Assembly (NCBI GenBank): GCA_025201375.1
Contig: JAIWZP010000016.1
Coordinates: forward strand, 124,001-188,000
Source of the DNA: Gongronella butleri
Taxonomy: Eukaryota > Mucoromycota > Mucoromycetes > Mucorales > Cunninghamellaceae
DNA length: 64,000 nucleotides
Direction: 5' to 3'
Shown here: positions 46,389 through 57,643 of the stretch, one piece after another
Layout of the letters: every line of letters begins with the position of its first letter
Numbering within the stretch: position 1 is the stretch's first letter
Translations under genes and position numbers: made by a program
Notes under the pieces: model-generated
What the model saw: the letters and a program-made list of their open reading frames with translations, nothing else
What the model was told of the DNA's origin: nothing
Databases searched by the model: none

Positions 46389-47608
46389 GCTTGAAAAGAG
46401 TAAAAAGGGGTGAAAAGCGATTAAAAAAAAACTGAGAAGAAAAAGAAAAAGAAAAACGGAGGTCAACGGCCCGTGTTATTTATATGTTGTGATGAAACGA
46501 GGGCAGCAAAGAGAGAGATCAGAAAAATCAAAATTCGCCTCTTGATCCCGTTTCCAAAATAGGGTGTGCATGTACGTGTGTGGCGACCAATTTGGAAGGA
46601 GCCAGCGTCGCCTTTGGCCGCTCATTCGCCAGGGAGCTGACCTGCTAGGATCAACTTTCGGAGGATGAAACAATTTTTTTTTTTCTGAATCACCTGGATT
46701 AATAATCGATCCTAGCGGCAAAAATATCAAAACACAAAATTTATGATCCCTGAACACGCCTTGCCCTCGCGCGCTGGTTGGCTGCCTTACGAAGCACGAT
46801 AGCTTCGGCACCAGCCGCGCCATCCGCGGCCTGGATCAATTCAATTTCTCCATCCACCCTGATCCACTGGTCATGGCGTTGCCTCGGCCAAAGTTTAGCC
46901 ATTGGCCCTGCCGCAGCAAAGCCAGATCTCGGCCTTTTGCTGCTTTTTCCCGAGAACCCACAGCCAGGTTCATAGTCCCCACCCTCTCCCTCCCCATTGA
47001 TTATTCATTCATTGACCCCAGCCCAACGTTGATCGCGCCTTTGGCAGATTAGTCACTCTTTTTTTTTCTGGAGAATTCTTGGTTTTTTCTATTTTTTTTT
47101 TTTTTTTTTTTCGTCGTGTGATTGCGCGCTTTGGCGCACACCATGCCATTGCGCGGCATCAAGGGCTCACGTAAACCTGCATATCCCTCCATTGTGATTG
47201 GATGATGGTCAAGCCCCTGAAAAAAAAACATGGCAGGGCCATGGCACGCGCATTTGCCGCGTCCTCGCATCATGGTGCAAAATTGACGAGCGTCTTCAAG
47301 ATGACGTGTCCCGTTGTTCTGGCAAGGGGAGCTTTTTTTTTTTTATCAAAGCCCAATATTTGAACACAAACTCAATTGTTGTGACAGCGTGGGGGATTTT
47401 ATTTTTTTTTCAAGTAAATAGACGCGTGACACGCAGCAAACCAAAAAAAAAAACAGGGAGATAACGGATTTTCGGGGGTGGGGTATGCTCGCTGAATAGC
47501 TGAATAATTGGGGGGCTGGGGATGCAACGGAGGGAAGCGGAACAGGCGGCGCATTCGAGCCGCTCACTCGCTGCGGCCTGGCGACACGCGCCGCTACGTT
47601 TTTTTTTG
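46389..47608. other. Intergenic, PDR 5' region
   Basis: About 1.2 kb between the PDR start and the 3' end of the next minus-strand gene. A TCCGCGGC at about 46823-46830 matches 7 of 8 bases of the yeast PDRE (TCCGCGGA), about 435 bp upstream of the PDR start; regulation by it is speculative. No gene recognised. Confidence 0.4.
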
Positions 47609-48916
47609 TTACTCAAACACAATGACGGGCGAATGGCCTTTTTCTGCCATTTCCAAATGTGCAGCTGCGTCGAAGGCGTGATTGCTACCTTCGTATGGCG
47701 GTGGGGCTGTTGCTGTCGACGCCGACGACCGGTGCTTGTCCTTTTTGGATTTACCAGACGGCTTGGCATTCGACAGCACAATCACAGGCGCTTCGCCACC
47801 GTCGCCTGCCGACGATCGATTCCTTTCAAACGGCGGCGCCATATATCCGGCCGACGTGCTTGCAATAGGGTTGTTCAATTGATGTAGCACCGGATCGGCA
47901 AATTGACCCTGCATCAGTGCCGGCTGGAACACATTGGCCCGCTTCTTCATCGAATACGAGTAAAAGCAAATTGCCCAGTAAATCTGTGCAAAAGAAAATG
48001 CAAAAGGACGCGGTCAGTCGCGAAACAATATGACAAAAGTGGCCAATTGCTCTGCAAAGAGAGCCAATTTGCATAGCTGAAGGAAGCCAATGACCCACGT
48101 ACATAAAACACAATCATCATGACGCAGCAGAGAATCGAGAATTTCAATTCGTCCTCCCATGTGCGATTGCAATTGTAAAAATCGGTGAAAAAATTGATGT
48201 TGGTATTATTGGTGTTGAGTGCCACCTCGACGCCTTGTTCTAAATACTGGTACGCCGAGCCGACGCACCAGGCTTCATAGTCTGATCGAATCACAATGAA
48301 GATGACAACGTTGACAGTGGTGTCAATCAGCACAATGGCCACGGCCAAGAGCATCCACAGTGCTACCTGTTCAATGTAGCGGAATTGATTCTATTTCGGC
48401 GAAAAATAAACAATAGGCGTATGCACAAATCGATCAGTCGGTGGCGCGACGCGCGCATGAGCGCGTTTTTTTTTTCTTTTTCTTTTTTTTAAGCGTGCGT
48501 TTACATGAAATAGCGTAAACGCGGCATAGCCTGCCATGATGGCAAAAAAGAGGTTGCATGTGCCAAAGACCAGGATACCAGCATCTGACATGTAAGAAAA
48601 AAAGGCTACAGACAAGGAGTCAATGCCATTTTTTTTCGCATTTTCTTTTTGTGCCGTGCAATTGCGTGCGTAACTTACGACTCTTGTGCTGGAAAGAGAC
48701 GACGGCAAAGTACATGGAGAGGCCCTAAAGGTAGCGGATGAGTGCCAATGGCCCCTGTTTATGATTGTAGCGTACCATCCACACAAAACAGGTAATCATC
48801 GAGCCAGCACGCAAGTGGATGCACCCACAGCACTTGCGGAGCACAGGCGACGTCGTGTGCAAGTAGCGCCGCTTCGTTCCAAGGCGAAAGTTTTGCCAGA
48901 AATCCTGCGCGATCAT
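47609..48916 (-). CDS. LAPTM-like four-helix membrane protein with PPPY motif
   Basis: Five exons on the minus strand: 48916-48776, 48724-48679, 48584-48505, 48390-48103, 47983-47609 (309 aa). The N-terminus has RKCCGCIHLRAGS, resembling the start of LAPTM-type lysosomal proteins and of related zygomycete proteins. Four hydrophobic helices follow: MITCFVWM..LSMYFAVV, ILVFGTCNLFFAIMAGYAAF, ALWMLLAVAIVLIDTTVNVV and FSILCCVMMIVFYIYWAICF. A loop between helices 3 and 4 has NNTN and NRTW glycosylation sequons. The last 100 residues are cytosolic, Ser/Pro/Lys-rich, and contain APPPYEG, a PY motif recognised by Nedd4/Rsp5 ubiquitin ligases. A role in endolysosomal sorting is inferred. Confidence 0.72.
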
Positions 48917-51023
48917 CACACAATCGTGTTTACAAGGAAAAAAAAATGAAAAAAAAGCGTGCGAGAGAAAGAATGAAAACAAGGGAAATGGACGACGCCA
49001 GCACCCATGGGATGATCCAAGTGAGGGAGCCCAAAGAAGGTCCAGTGTTTGGATCACAAACAAAAAAGGCAAGACCGACAATGCAAAATGCGCCCCTTGC
49101 AACAGCCCGCGTCCCACGTTTATGCCACAGTCCAAAACAGTAATGCTCAATTCATGCCGAATTTTTGGGTGGTGCAGGAAAATTGCCAAATACAGTCGCA
49201 AAGGGAGCTTGATGCCTGCATCCACGCTTCTTTTCCGTTTTTACACACCTAGAAAAAGGATTGCAATGGTGGTCAAACTCAAGCAAAAATGCCAACCTGG
49301 CAACACCAAGTGACTCTGGGTTCCCGGGTTTATCTAAAGCTGCCGTCTTTAGCGTGCGAATCCATGGTAAAAAGACTCAAAAGCCTCGAGTTTGGAAAAT
49401 GGCCTTGTTTTTGCAAAATACTTGCAAACAATACTAGGCAACAACATCTTGACCATAGGTACAGCACCTTGATGCAACATTAAATGACAAAAAGAGACGC
49501 AAGAAAAAGGACCAAAGGGGTCGAAACAATTAGGGTTTCAATTTTTACGCGCAAACGGCGTACAATTGTCGAATGGCACGAATTTCAAGGCGTTGCTTTT
49601 TGCACATGAAAGAGGAAGCAGAAGGCTTTCATTTGTGTCTCTCTTCGAGTCTCTTGGTGCACAATTTGGGAAACTAGACCTGTTCGAATTTTGGCGCACA
49701 GGTACATCAGTGAGGCGACGATTTTTTGCGAAAAAATATGCAAGTCTCCCGATCTCCGCTAAACTTGAAGGGATGGAGGGCACCACCGAGCATTGCACAA
49801 TGGAACAAAGTTCAAGAAAATCTACCTTGTGGGTATCGAGAAAATGAGGTATGAAAGAGCTGGAGAGCTTCATTTCAAACGCTCATCCTCCGATGGCAAA
49901 TCAAGCTAGAGTCGATTGGTAGACATTTCCTCAAAGAGGACCTTCCAAAGTTCTATGTGTGTGCATTGCGCGGTGCGATGATTATGCGCAATCTGGAGTA
50001 TCAACGCGCCGAAAATCGCCTTTGAAAAACGCGGTTTGGACGCGTCGCCATCCACGCGCAAGCCGCGTTTTTCTTGTGATTACCGGCACCAGCGTGTGCG
50101 CACGATCGATATGCGCGAGATATGCTCGCTTCAGGCAGCTAAAAGAATGTCATCGATCCATGGCATTGAAATGAAAATCAGCGTTTTTCGGTCTTCCATG
50201 TCCATTTTCTCCCCGATTTGCTATACAATGCCCGGACCCTTGCCAGCATAAGAAATGATGCGTGAAGCGCGATCTTGCTACCCTCCAAGTTTCGCGGCGA
50301 TCTAGCCACCATTTTTGATTTTTGAAAATTGGGTAGAGGGTCATCCATAGATTTTGGCCATTTTTGATTCTGGCTGTTACTCGTCATCTAATCGCGCCGC
50401 GAGGGTGGGCTCAAATGAATGCCTGGCGCGACCTCTCAGGCGCAGTCGCGAGAAATCAACCAATAGGCGCTCAGAAGTCCCTTAAAACCCAAAATGGATG
50501 TTTTATCGCCTTTGTTCATTTCGCTCGCGTTTAATGATGAGACTTCAGGATAAAACCGATACCATCAGAGAGTCACGACACTGTATTATCATTCGTCTGC
50601 TCAGATCACGTCTAGGTTCCTTGTTGCTTTTCGAGCCATTTGCGTCGTTCAAATGAGAAAGTCTTTCATTGGCACTGCTGCTCTTGACTATCGAATCCAA
50701 TTGGGGCTCATGATTGCCTGGCGGCAGGATGACATTTTTTTGCGTGAGTTTTACTATTACAAAGTATTAGCCAAGTGCAAATTCAATGCAGATAGGGCCC
50801 AAAGGCAATCTTTGGAAAAAAAATTTATACCTGCGGTTGTCTCGTACACAAATTGAATCATAAAAAAAGGAAATGCGTGGGTACAACTGGAAAAGTGTGG
50901 GCATGGCCAACAAATCCCGTCGGAAAATCATCGAGCCCTGGACAAAACGACATAAAATGAGCGGCAAATTGAATTTCCACTTTTCTCTTTCCCCTTTTTT
51001 TTTTCCCTCCCTGACATATCGTA
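48917..51023. other. Intergenic, LAPTM-like 5' end to Nudix gene
   Basis: Promoter of the LAPTM-like gene on the left, then about 500 bp without features, then repeat copy B (49405-50760) and the Nudix promoter. A 166-codon minus frame continuing upstream of 48916 is likely non-coding. Confidence 0.5.
49405..50760. repeat. Dispersed repeat family 2, copy B (~1.35 kb)
   Basis: Direct copy of the element at about 17090-18445, 32.3 kb away. Central identity is about 85 percent by eye, dropping at the flanks. Matching minus-strand frame at 49538-49873 (111 codons), beginning MKLS as in copy A and sharing AYFFAKNRRLT and ALKFVP. No terminal repeats or target duplication recognised; insertion age appears old. 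Confidence 0.8.
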
Positions 51024-51852
51024 ATGAACAGAGCTCTGCCATTAGCGCTAGACACGGCAACAGTCGACCTCTTCCGGAAGCGGCTTGTCAATGTACCCCG
51101 ATATCGCTTCAAATTCCAAGAAAATGCCAAAGACGCTGCCGTGCTGCTGCCGCTCTGTATTGTCAATAAGGAACCCAGCGTCCTTTTCACTGTGCGCAAC
51201 ATGAACTTGCGGTCCCATCGTGGCGAGATCAGGTACATGGCTGCCCAAGAAAAGTCGACGCACGCGCAAAGTCGCTGACCCAATCGTCTTTTTCTTTTTT
51301 TTTTTTCTTTCCATTTGTCTCCCCCTTTTTTGATCAATTTTTATTCTAGTTTCCCGGGCGGCAAAGCGGGTAAAAAGACACACACGGTGAGGAAAATTGG
51401 ACAATGTGAGGACTGATTGGACGGATTTTTTTTCTTATTTTTGCGCAGATGAATCCGACACGAGCTTGGAAGCGACAGCCTTGCGCGAGACTGGGGAAGA
51501 AATTCCAGGCATTGACGTGTCAAAAGTGGAGATTCTCGGGCGGTATGCGGCTGTGCCGAACCACAATGGGTCGCTACGCGTGCATCCATTCGTTGGTCTG
51601 ATTCGCGAGCCATTGTGTCCCGAGCAACTCGCATACAGTGCCGACGAGGTGTCGTCCGTGTTCAGTCTGCCATTGTCCTATCTGTTGGAGCCGTCCACGC
51701 GCGAATTGCGCGCTTTCCGCAATACAAAGCACAAATACACCATTTTCAAGCTGCCACCATCGATACCCGGCGAAGAACGCGAAATTTGGGGCCTCACGTC
51801 CTTTATTCTGGAAGGAGTCTTCCGAAGGGTTCTACAGGAGCACTACAAATAG
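51024..51852 (+). CDS. Nudix hydrolase, CoA diphosphatase type (PCD1/NUDT7-8)
   Basis: Three exons: 51024-51232, 51350-51369, 51449-51852 (210 aa). The UPF0035 signature LRSHRGEISFPGGK followed by the Nudix core SLEATALRETGEEI (REx2EE present) identifies the CoA diphosphatase branch, which splits CoA and acyl-CoA into phosphopantetheine and 3',5'-ADP, often in peroxisomes or mitochondria. No peroxisomal C-terminal SKL is present (ends EHYK). The middle exon is only 20 nt and carries FPGGKA, half of the motif; all three exons must be joined to read the active site. The convergent acyltransferase gene ends 134 bp downstream. Confidence 0.92.
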
Positions 51853-51985
51853 ATGGATGGGGATGTACCTGTAATAATCATCATGTTTTATTAAAAGTTT
51901 ATAGACGACGTAGAGATTAGACAATAAAAAGAAGGTTGTCAAGGGTAAAAAACGATACGAGGGGGGAACGGACAAGAGCGGACAA

Positions 51986-53584
51986 TCAATAGACGACGCG
52001 GTGCGCGTATTTTTTCACCTCGGGGTCATCTATGAAATGTTTGATTGAATCGGCATCCATCTGGATCTGCACGTCATACATAGGACCCTTGTTGCTATCT
52101 GATCGGCCAAACATGACCATGCATCCATTGCCGCCCGAGGTGATGTAGCCACGTGTGCGATCTGGTCGGCCAAATCCAAAGTCGAGGCGCCAAAAAGGCA
52201 GCGTTGATGCGTCGCTACACGTGAAATGTGTTTCCGAATTGGGCTGGTACGACAGGTAGTGCACCGTCATGTCCTCATTCAGCGTGTAGATCTTGCTGAT
52301 GCTATGGAACAACGACGACCGCAGCGTGTTGATTTGCTGTCGAAAGGCAAGTGCAGATTCTACCATCCCCGTCTCGTTCACTTCCTTGCGACTCGAGCTG
52401 ACGGACCGCGTACTAGAAAACACGACGCGACGTGCAAAAAAAAAAAAAATATGAGCAACACAGCATGAATTTACGCGTTTTTTTTTTTTTTTTGTATGCA
52501 AAATTTACATCATCCAATTGCCAAAATAATAATCCATGTCCTTGACATTTTTCATCTTTGTGCGGCCATTGATGCCAAAGATGAAGCGCATGGGCTGCTC
52601 AGCATGGATCTTGCGTGATCGCACAATGGCGCGCATCAGCATGCCAAAGAGCGCGTCTTTTGTGGACAGCCAGATCTTGTTGTCGATCATCTGCTGTGTA
52701 TGTGCATCCTTTTTGCATTGATGCAAGCCGTCCGAGTGGAATTCAATGACAATGCTCTTGAGCGGCAGCGGCCCATTGGGAGACGTCCGCGAGAATTTCT
52801 TCTGGTTTGGGTCTTTGCGCAGGCAATATTTTTGTGGATTGATGGCACGGTGCTCCTCGCGATAGTGCATAATCGCCTCGTCGGTGATGACCGTGTTGGA
52901 TGGAAACGCAAGTAAAGATCGCTTAAAACACGCTTTGGAGTACGGCTGGCCATTTGCTTGCTTGGCCCACGCGTCCAGAAACAGACACGCCGAATACGCG
53001 TCGGCAATCTTGTGCAGAATCATAATCCCTAGTGCCACGCCGCCATCCACAAAGCGATTCACTTGGATCCCCAGCAACGGATCTTGGCTCGAGCAATAAA
53101 AATGGATGGGAAACATGTGGTGATAATCCAATTGATGGGGTAAATAGCCATCTTCGCTGAACTTGCTCAATTCGTCCTGATATGTCGTCTCCTATGCACA
53201 CATCGCCAAAATAAAAATGTTTGTCCACGACAGTACGCACACACGCAAGTGTTTATGATTATTTTTTTTTCTCTCTCTCACCTGAAACAAGACGCCAGCA
53301 TCATTGCAATCGATCTCGTCACGACCATTGCCAACGTCGATGAGTCTGCCAGCCAGCGCGTAATAATCATTTAGCACGTGACGTAGCGAATCGAGCAGCA
53401 TCGCAGTGTTCATAAAGTCGTCGACATTGCCGGGATTGGGGTAAAAAAGCAAAAGTGGCGTGTACGACTTGTACATGACGACGTCCCAGTCGGACAGCGC
53501 CATCCGGCGCTTGTCTTCAGATGTGGCAATGATGGGCTTGATCCATTCTCTGCGTGTCAGATGAATACGAGGTAAAGGTGCCAT
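51986..53584 (-). CDS. BAHD/trichothecene-acetyltransferase-like acyltransferase
   Basis: Three exons on the minus strand: 53584-53282, 53191-52509, 52412-51986 (470 aa). The transferase family (PF02458 type) uses acyl-CoA to acylate alcohols or amines. Catalytic HKIAD (HxxxD, His about 161) is present, and the structural motif appears as DFGFGRP in place of DFGWG. Other typical spots: an N-terminal LSDWDVVMYKSYTPLLLFYP, LAGRL and FIFGINGRTKM. Substrate cannot be told; nearby genes give no pathway. It is a single gene, not part of a cluster. Confidence 0.85.
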
Positions 53585-54176
53585 CAATGGGGTGAAATGG
53601 GATCAAAGAAGCAAAGATTAAAAAAAAAAGATGATGCCCTTGATCGCGCTGCCTGCTGGCTTTTTTTTAATTTGCAAACACAAGCAATTTGTGTGTTTAT
53701 TCCCTCTCTCCCCTCCTTTTATGAAAGGTCCATTGCCCTTGTAACAAACAAAGCATGACCCCGCACAAAGTCAAGCAAAAATGATCTTAAACCACACACC
53801 CACTAATAAAAATGTCAAAGAACAGCGGCAGGTGCTTGCATGACACAGGATTCTTGCCATGGGATTGTCATTGGGGTTGTACAATGCGAGTGTTTTTGGG
53901 GATGGCACACTATTGCTGCATAAGCGAAAGATTTATTTGGACCCGTTTCGCCAATTGTTTGTTTTCAACGGCTCTCTTCCCCCACGGCTGCCAACTTAAT
54001 TTTTTGGCCGCTCCATTCAGACGCAATAGCTGACCCTCTTATTATTTTTTTCCATTGCCCCGCGCTCTTCTTTTGCCAAAAACCTCGGTAAAATACAGCA
54101 GATGGCCATTTGTACAAAGGAATCCATTTATTGACGGCCCCATGCGGGGATCAGAAATGCTTAAAAATACACGCAT
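53585..54176. other. Intergenic, acyltransferase 5' end to esterase 3' end
   Basis: About 590 bp holding the acyltransferase promoter. No gene or RNA recognised. Confidence 0.45.
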
Positions 54177-55497
54177 CTAGTCATGCTTGCCATTGGTGGC
54201 GCGATGGAGCACGGGGAACACGAGTTGATCCTCGTACGCGTCTGTTTTGACCTCTCTCCATCCCGGAATCTCCAATTGCAAGCTGTCGGGGTGAATCTCG
54301 GGGTAATGCTCGGCAATCGTCTCCATGAGCAAGTCGTGCAATTCCTGCTCAGAGGGAAAAAAAAAAAAAAACAAAAATAGACGTGCGTGAGACACACTAG
54401 GGCATACGATCCCTCTTTCCCTCTTTTTTTTTTTTCTTTTTTCTTTTTTTTTGTCGATTTTACCCTGTAGCCATTGCCATTGAGATGCAGACCGTCAAAG
54501 AGATAGTCGGCGAGGCCATTCGGGGCGCTGCTGGCCTTGTCGGTGATGCGCGACCAAATGTCGGCGACAGGGACACCTTGCTCTGCAGCAACATCCTTGA
54601 CGGCGTCCGCGTATTGCTTGGTGATGTGCGAGAAGCGATTCATCGGGTCGCCATTGTCCTCGCAGCGCTTCTGCCATTGAACCTCGTTGAGGGGTGGCGG
54701 GTTGATCATGATGATGCGGATATTTGGATTGTAGCAAAGCGACTTTGGATCCTTGATCATCTTGATCATTGTGGTCAGATTCGCCTTGTATCGATCCACG
54801 GGCACGTGTTGCGGAGCCATGGAGATCGCGGCGTCGTTGGCACCAAAGAAGATCGTCATCAGCTCGATCCGTGCCGGTGTTGCACGCTGGTCGTCCAACG
54901 TAGGCAGGATTTGGCGCAACAATGGCAGTGCCCAGTCCGTGTTGTAGCCTAAAGAGCGACAGGGGAATAAAATAATAAAAAAAGACGCGTCAGGCCCAGG
55001 TTATACAAAACACGCGAGCAATTGCTCACCAGAGAAGCCGCGATTGAACACATCAAGTTTGCGTTGATATGCCTAAAATGAAAAAAGGAGGATTAGGACT
55101 TAAAAAAACGCCGAGGCCTCCGAGCATGATCTTTGAACCTTGTTTGCCGTGCCTGGAACACACCCCTTTCCCCACGCTCGCCTGACAGCCGTACACGTCC
55201 GTGCAAAGTTCCTGTAAAGTGTCCCAAACCAGTTTTAATGATACTTACGCTGGCCATATTGGCGCCAAAACCATAGAGGGCGGGATCAAACGACATCTAG
55301 CCACATAGAAATAGAGTCAGCATCATGTAAAGCGCCTGTGCCCGCGTGCTTCACTCACCTGTGTAATAGAGTCCTGCAAAAGAAAAAGAAAAAGAGCAAA
55401 ATATCTTATTCCAGTAAGAAAAAGAACAAGTTTATACCATGGCGGACGTGGCTCTACTTACGCCAAAGAGGACAACCTGATTGTAGGCGTGGTTCAT
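54177..55497 (-). CDS. IAH1: Isoamyl acetate-hydrolysing esterase (SGNH/GDSL family)
   Basis: Six exons on the minus strand: 55497-55462, 55373-55359, 55296-55249, 55072-55030, 54948-54464, 54344-54177 (264 aa). Joined, the start reads VVLFGDSITQMSFDP, then LDVFNRGFSGYNTDWALPLL, FFGANDAA, and the Asp-His pair in LFDGLHLNGNGY, which are blocks I, II, III and V of GDSL esterases in IAH1 order. The enzyme cleaves acetate esters in the cytosol. Exon 2 is only 15 nt and codes DSITQ, so the catalytic Ser (about 14) sits in a microexon. Size matches yeast Iah1. Confidence 0.93.
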
Positions 55498-57081
55498 TGT
55501 GCAAGGACGAGAGGAGGTGGACAAGAAAGAAAGGAGAAGAACAGCGAAAAGGCCTACAAGAGCGGAAAGAAATGCAAATTGCCATTGCGCGCCCAATTGG
55601 GCTTTTTTGTGCAACTTCCTCTGCTCCGCTCCGTCAGATTGTCGTTTGACACGCCTAGAACTCTGCCCCATCCTGCAATGAAGGTTGAAAAAAAAAAAAA
55701 AAAGAATAAAAGTGTAAATGCCGTTTTGGTCATCCATGGAGCCACGTTGTTCACATGCGAATCCCAGCTCCGCGATGGGCAACACGGCAAAACAATGGAG
55801 GGGGGCATCGGAGCAGATCACGTTAATGCACCAATGGACGCGTCGACCTTGGTGCGACAATGCACATTTGAGATGAATTGATTGAAACGCGGGGCTGGGA
55901 CGCATTTGTACCACTGAAGAAAATGGAGCTGACCCCTCACTTTTCAGCAAAAAAAAAAAAAAAAAAAAAAGAGTACAATAGAAAGTCGACATTTGGCGAA
56001 TCTGCAAAAAAAAAAAAAAAAAAACTGATAGGGCCAAAATACGAACAAACCCGATCCAGTGTTGAAAAGGGAGGCGCTTGGGAATACAATACTATTGTAT
56101 CATTTCTAAGCTTGACAAGTTCATTGCGAAAAACAGACCAGAGTCTTTATTTTAACGGCAAATCAAGTTTTTAATCAACTATTAGACATTATATTTGCCC
56201 GAAAGGAAGTTCTAGTGTTAAAATGAACAGCTAGAAATCCGGTAGGACTTGTCAGACCTCTCTGGGGGGCACGTCAAACGCAAATCCGCGGCCAAGCTCT
56301 CAAATCACAGACGAAAACCTGGGCTCTAAGAGTCATTGCACATCAAGTCGCCGAGATTTTAGCGCAAAGCATTCAAAACACGAGCGCTATTACCGCGTTT
56401 GGTCGCTGATTCAGTTGAGATGACTCGCGCGTCAATACGTTGGCCCGTTGTCGCGTGCGCCACCAAAATGGACAAACCCTTACGTAACCCCTTTTGCTGG
56501 GCGAGTCCTCTGGATCTTGGTCATCGGGTCCCATATTTGAGCTAGAAGATTCTGAACACAAAAAACCGACGATATCAATTTTTTTCAGAGATCGGATCAC
56601 CCCGTCCTGAGAAAATTCATTTTGCATGAATCAGGGCCAAGCCCGCTTCATGGAGGCTAACTCACCAAGAATTGGACGCGATGTCCCCAGTAAAAATTTT
56701 CTGGAGGCACAGCAGGCTGACAAAGTCTGAAAAACGCGCTACGTATCATATTTCGTTTTTAAAGGTTGATTGTGTACGTTTTTATACAGTGTGCTATCAA
56801 TACAGTGAAGGGATGGAGCGCCATGACGCGACAGGGCGCGCAGATTGCCCAATTTGATCATCGTGTCACGGACGACCTTTTTATTTTTGATCGAAACACT
56901 AAAGTATCATTTAGTGCCTGCTGAAAGTGTCAGCAAACCAAGATCGACGGTGACCCAAAAGTGCAAGATGCCATTTACGATTTATCATATCATAATCATG
57001 TTTTTGGGGCAAACTACGTGATTTTTATTCTTTCCATTTGCCTGTTTTTTCATTGTTTCCTGCTCTCTTCCTCGTTCTCTA
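55498..57081. other. Intergenic, IAH1 5' end to small helical gene
   Basis: About 1.6 kb with several A runs on the left and the third copy of repeat family 1 in the middle. No gene recognised. Confidence 0.5.
56360..56700. repeat. Repeat family 1, distant single copy
   Basis: Matches the tandem units at 7438-8060 in the same order and orientation: CATTCAAAA, TACCGCGTTTGGTCGCTGATTC, ATGGACAAACCC, CATCGGGTCCCATATTTGAG, AGATCGGATCACCCCGTC..GAGAAAA, GAGGCTAACTCACC and GACGCGATGTCCCCA. Borders approximate. Confidence 0.65.
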
Positions 57082-57492
57082 ATGGCTCCCAAGAAAAAAT
57101 GCGCTTCTCAGAAGGCACGACACGACCAGCACCGCTTAATGATCGCACAGCGTCGCAATCAGCTGCTGCGCGAGCGTGCACTTGTCCTGGCCGACCTGGA
57201 TGACCAGCTGCAAGATTTGATGTGCTGTGCGGGCTACACGCGCAGAAATCCGCCGCTGTATCTGTGTAAACTCCAGGAGAGTCAGCTTGAAGAGGTGCGA
57301 TTGCTGTCGGCGCATCACCGCATGGAAGCCGAGCAATGTACAGATGACATTTCTCAGCGCCACGTCGAGGAAGATATTGAGCTTCGCATCCGTCACGCGG
57401 AGGCGCGTATCCAAATGGTTCACAAGGTGGATCGTCCGCAGGAGCAAGATAAAAACGACCGCCAGACGCCATCCTCCGTTTCCAAGAATTAA
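57082..57492 (+). CDS. Small helical protein, function unknown
   Basis: Single exon (136 aa). A basic start MAPKKKCASQKARH is followed by almost continuous predicted helix (LLRERALVLADLDDQLQDL, then a short break near RRNPPLYL, then EEVRLLSAHHRMEAEQ and VEEDIELRIRHAEARIQ). The helix-break-helix order faintly recalls Sds3/BRMS1 histone-deacetylase subunits, but no diagnostic residue convinces me. AATAAA lies at about 57553. Confidence 0.55.
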   Translation: MAPKKKCASQKARHDQHRLMIAQRRNQLLRERALVLADLDDQLQDLMCCAGYTRRNPPLYLCKLQESQLEEVRLLSAHHRMEAEQCTDDISQRHVEEDIELRIRHAEARIQMVHKVDRPQEQDKNDRQTPSSVSKN

Positions 57493-57643
57493 AAACATCG
57501 AAACATGGCCGTTTCAGTCCATTGTATGTTCACAATTTCCAGTTGGAAGAAAATAAAAAACACGCCCTTGTTTGGCTGCATCAAGGATGATAGCAGGACT
57601 TTATTAATATTTTTTGTTAGAGGGGGCCAAGTGGTCACGCCAA

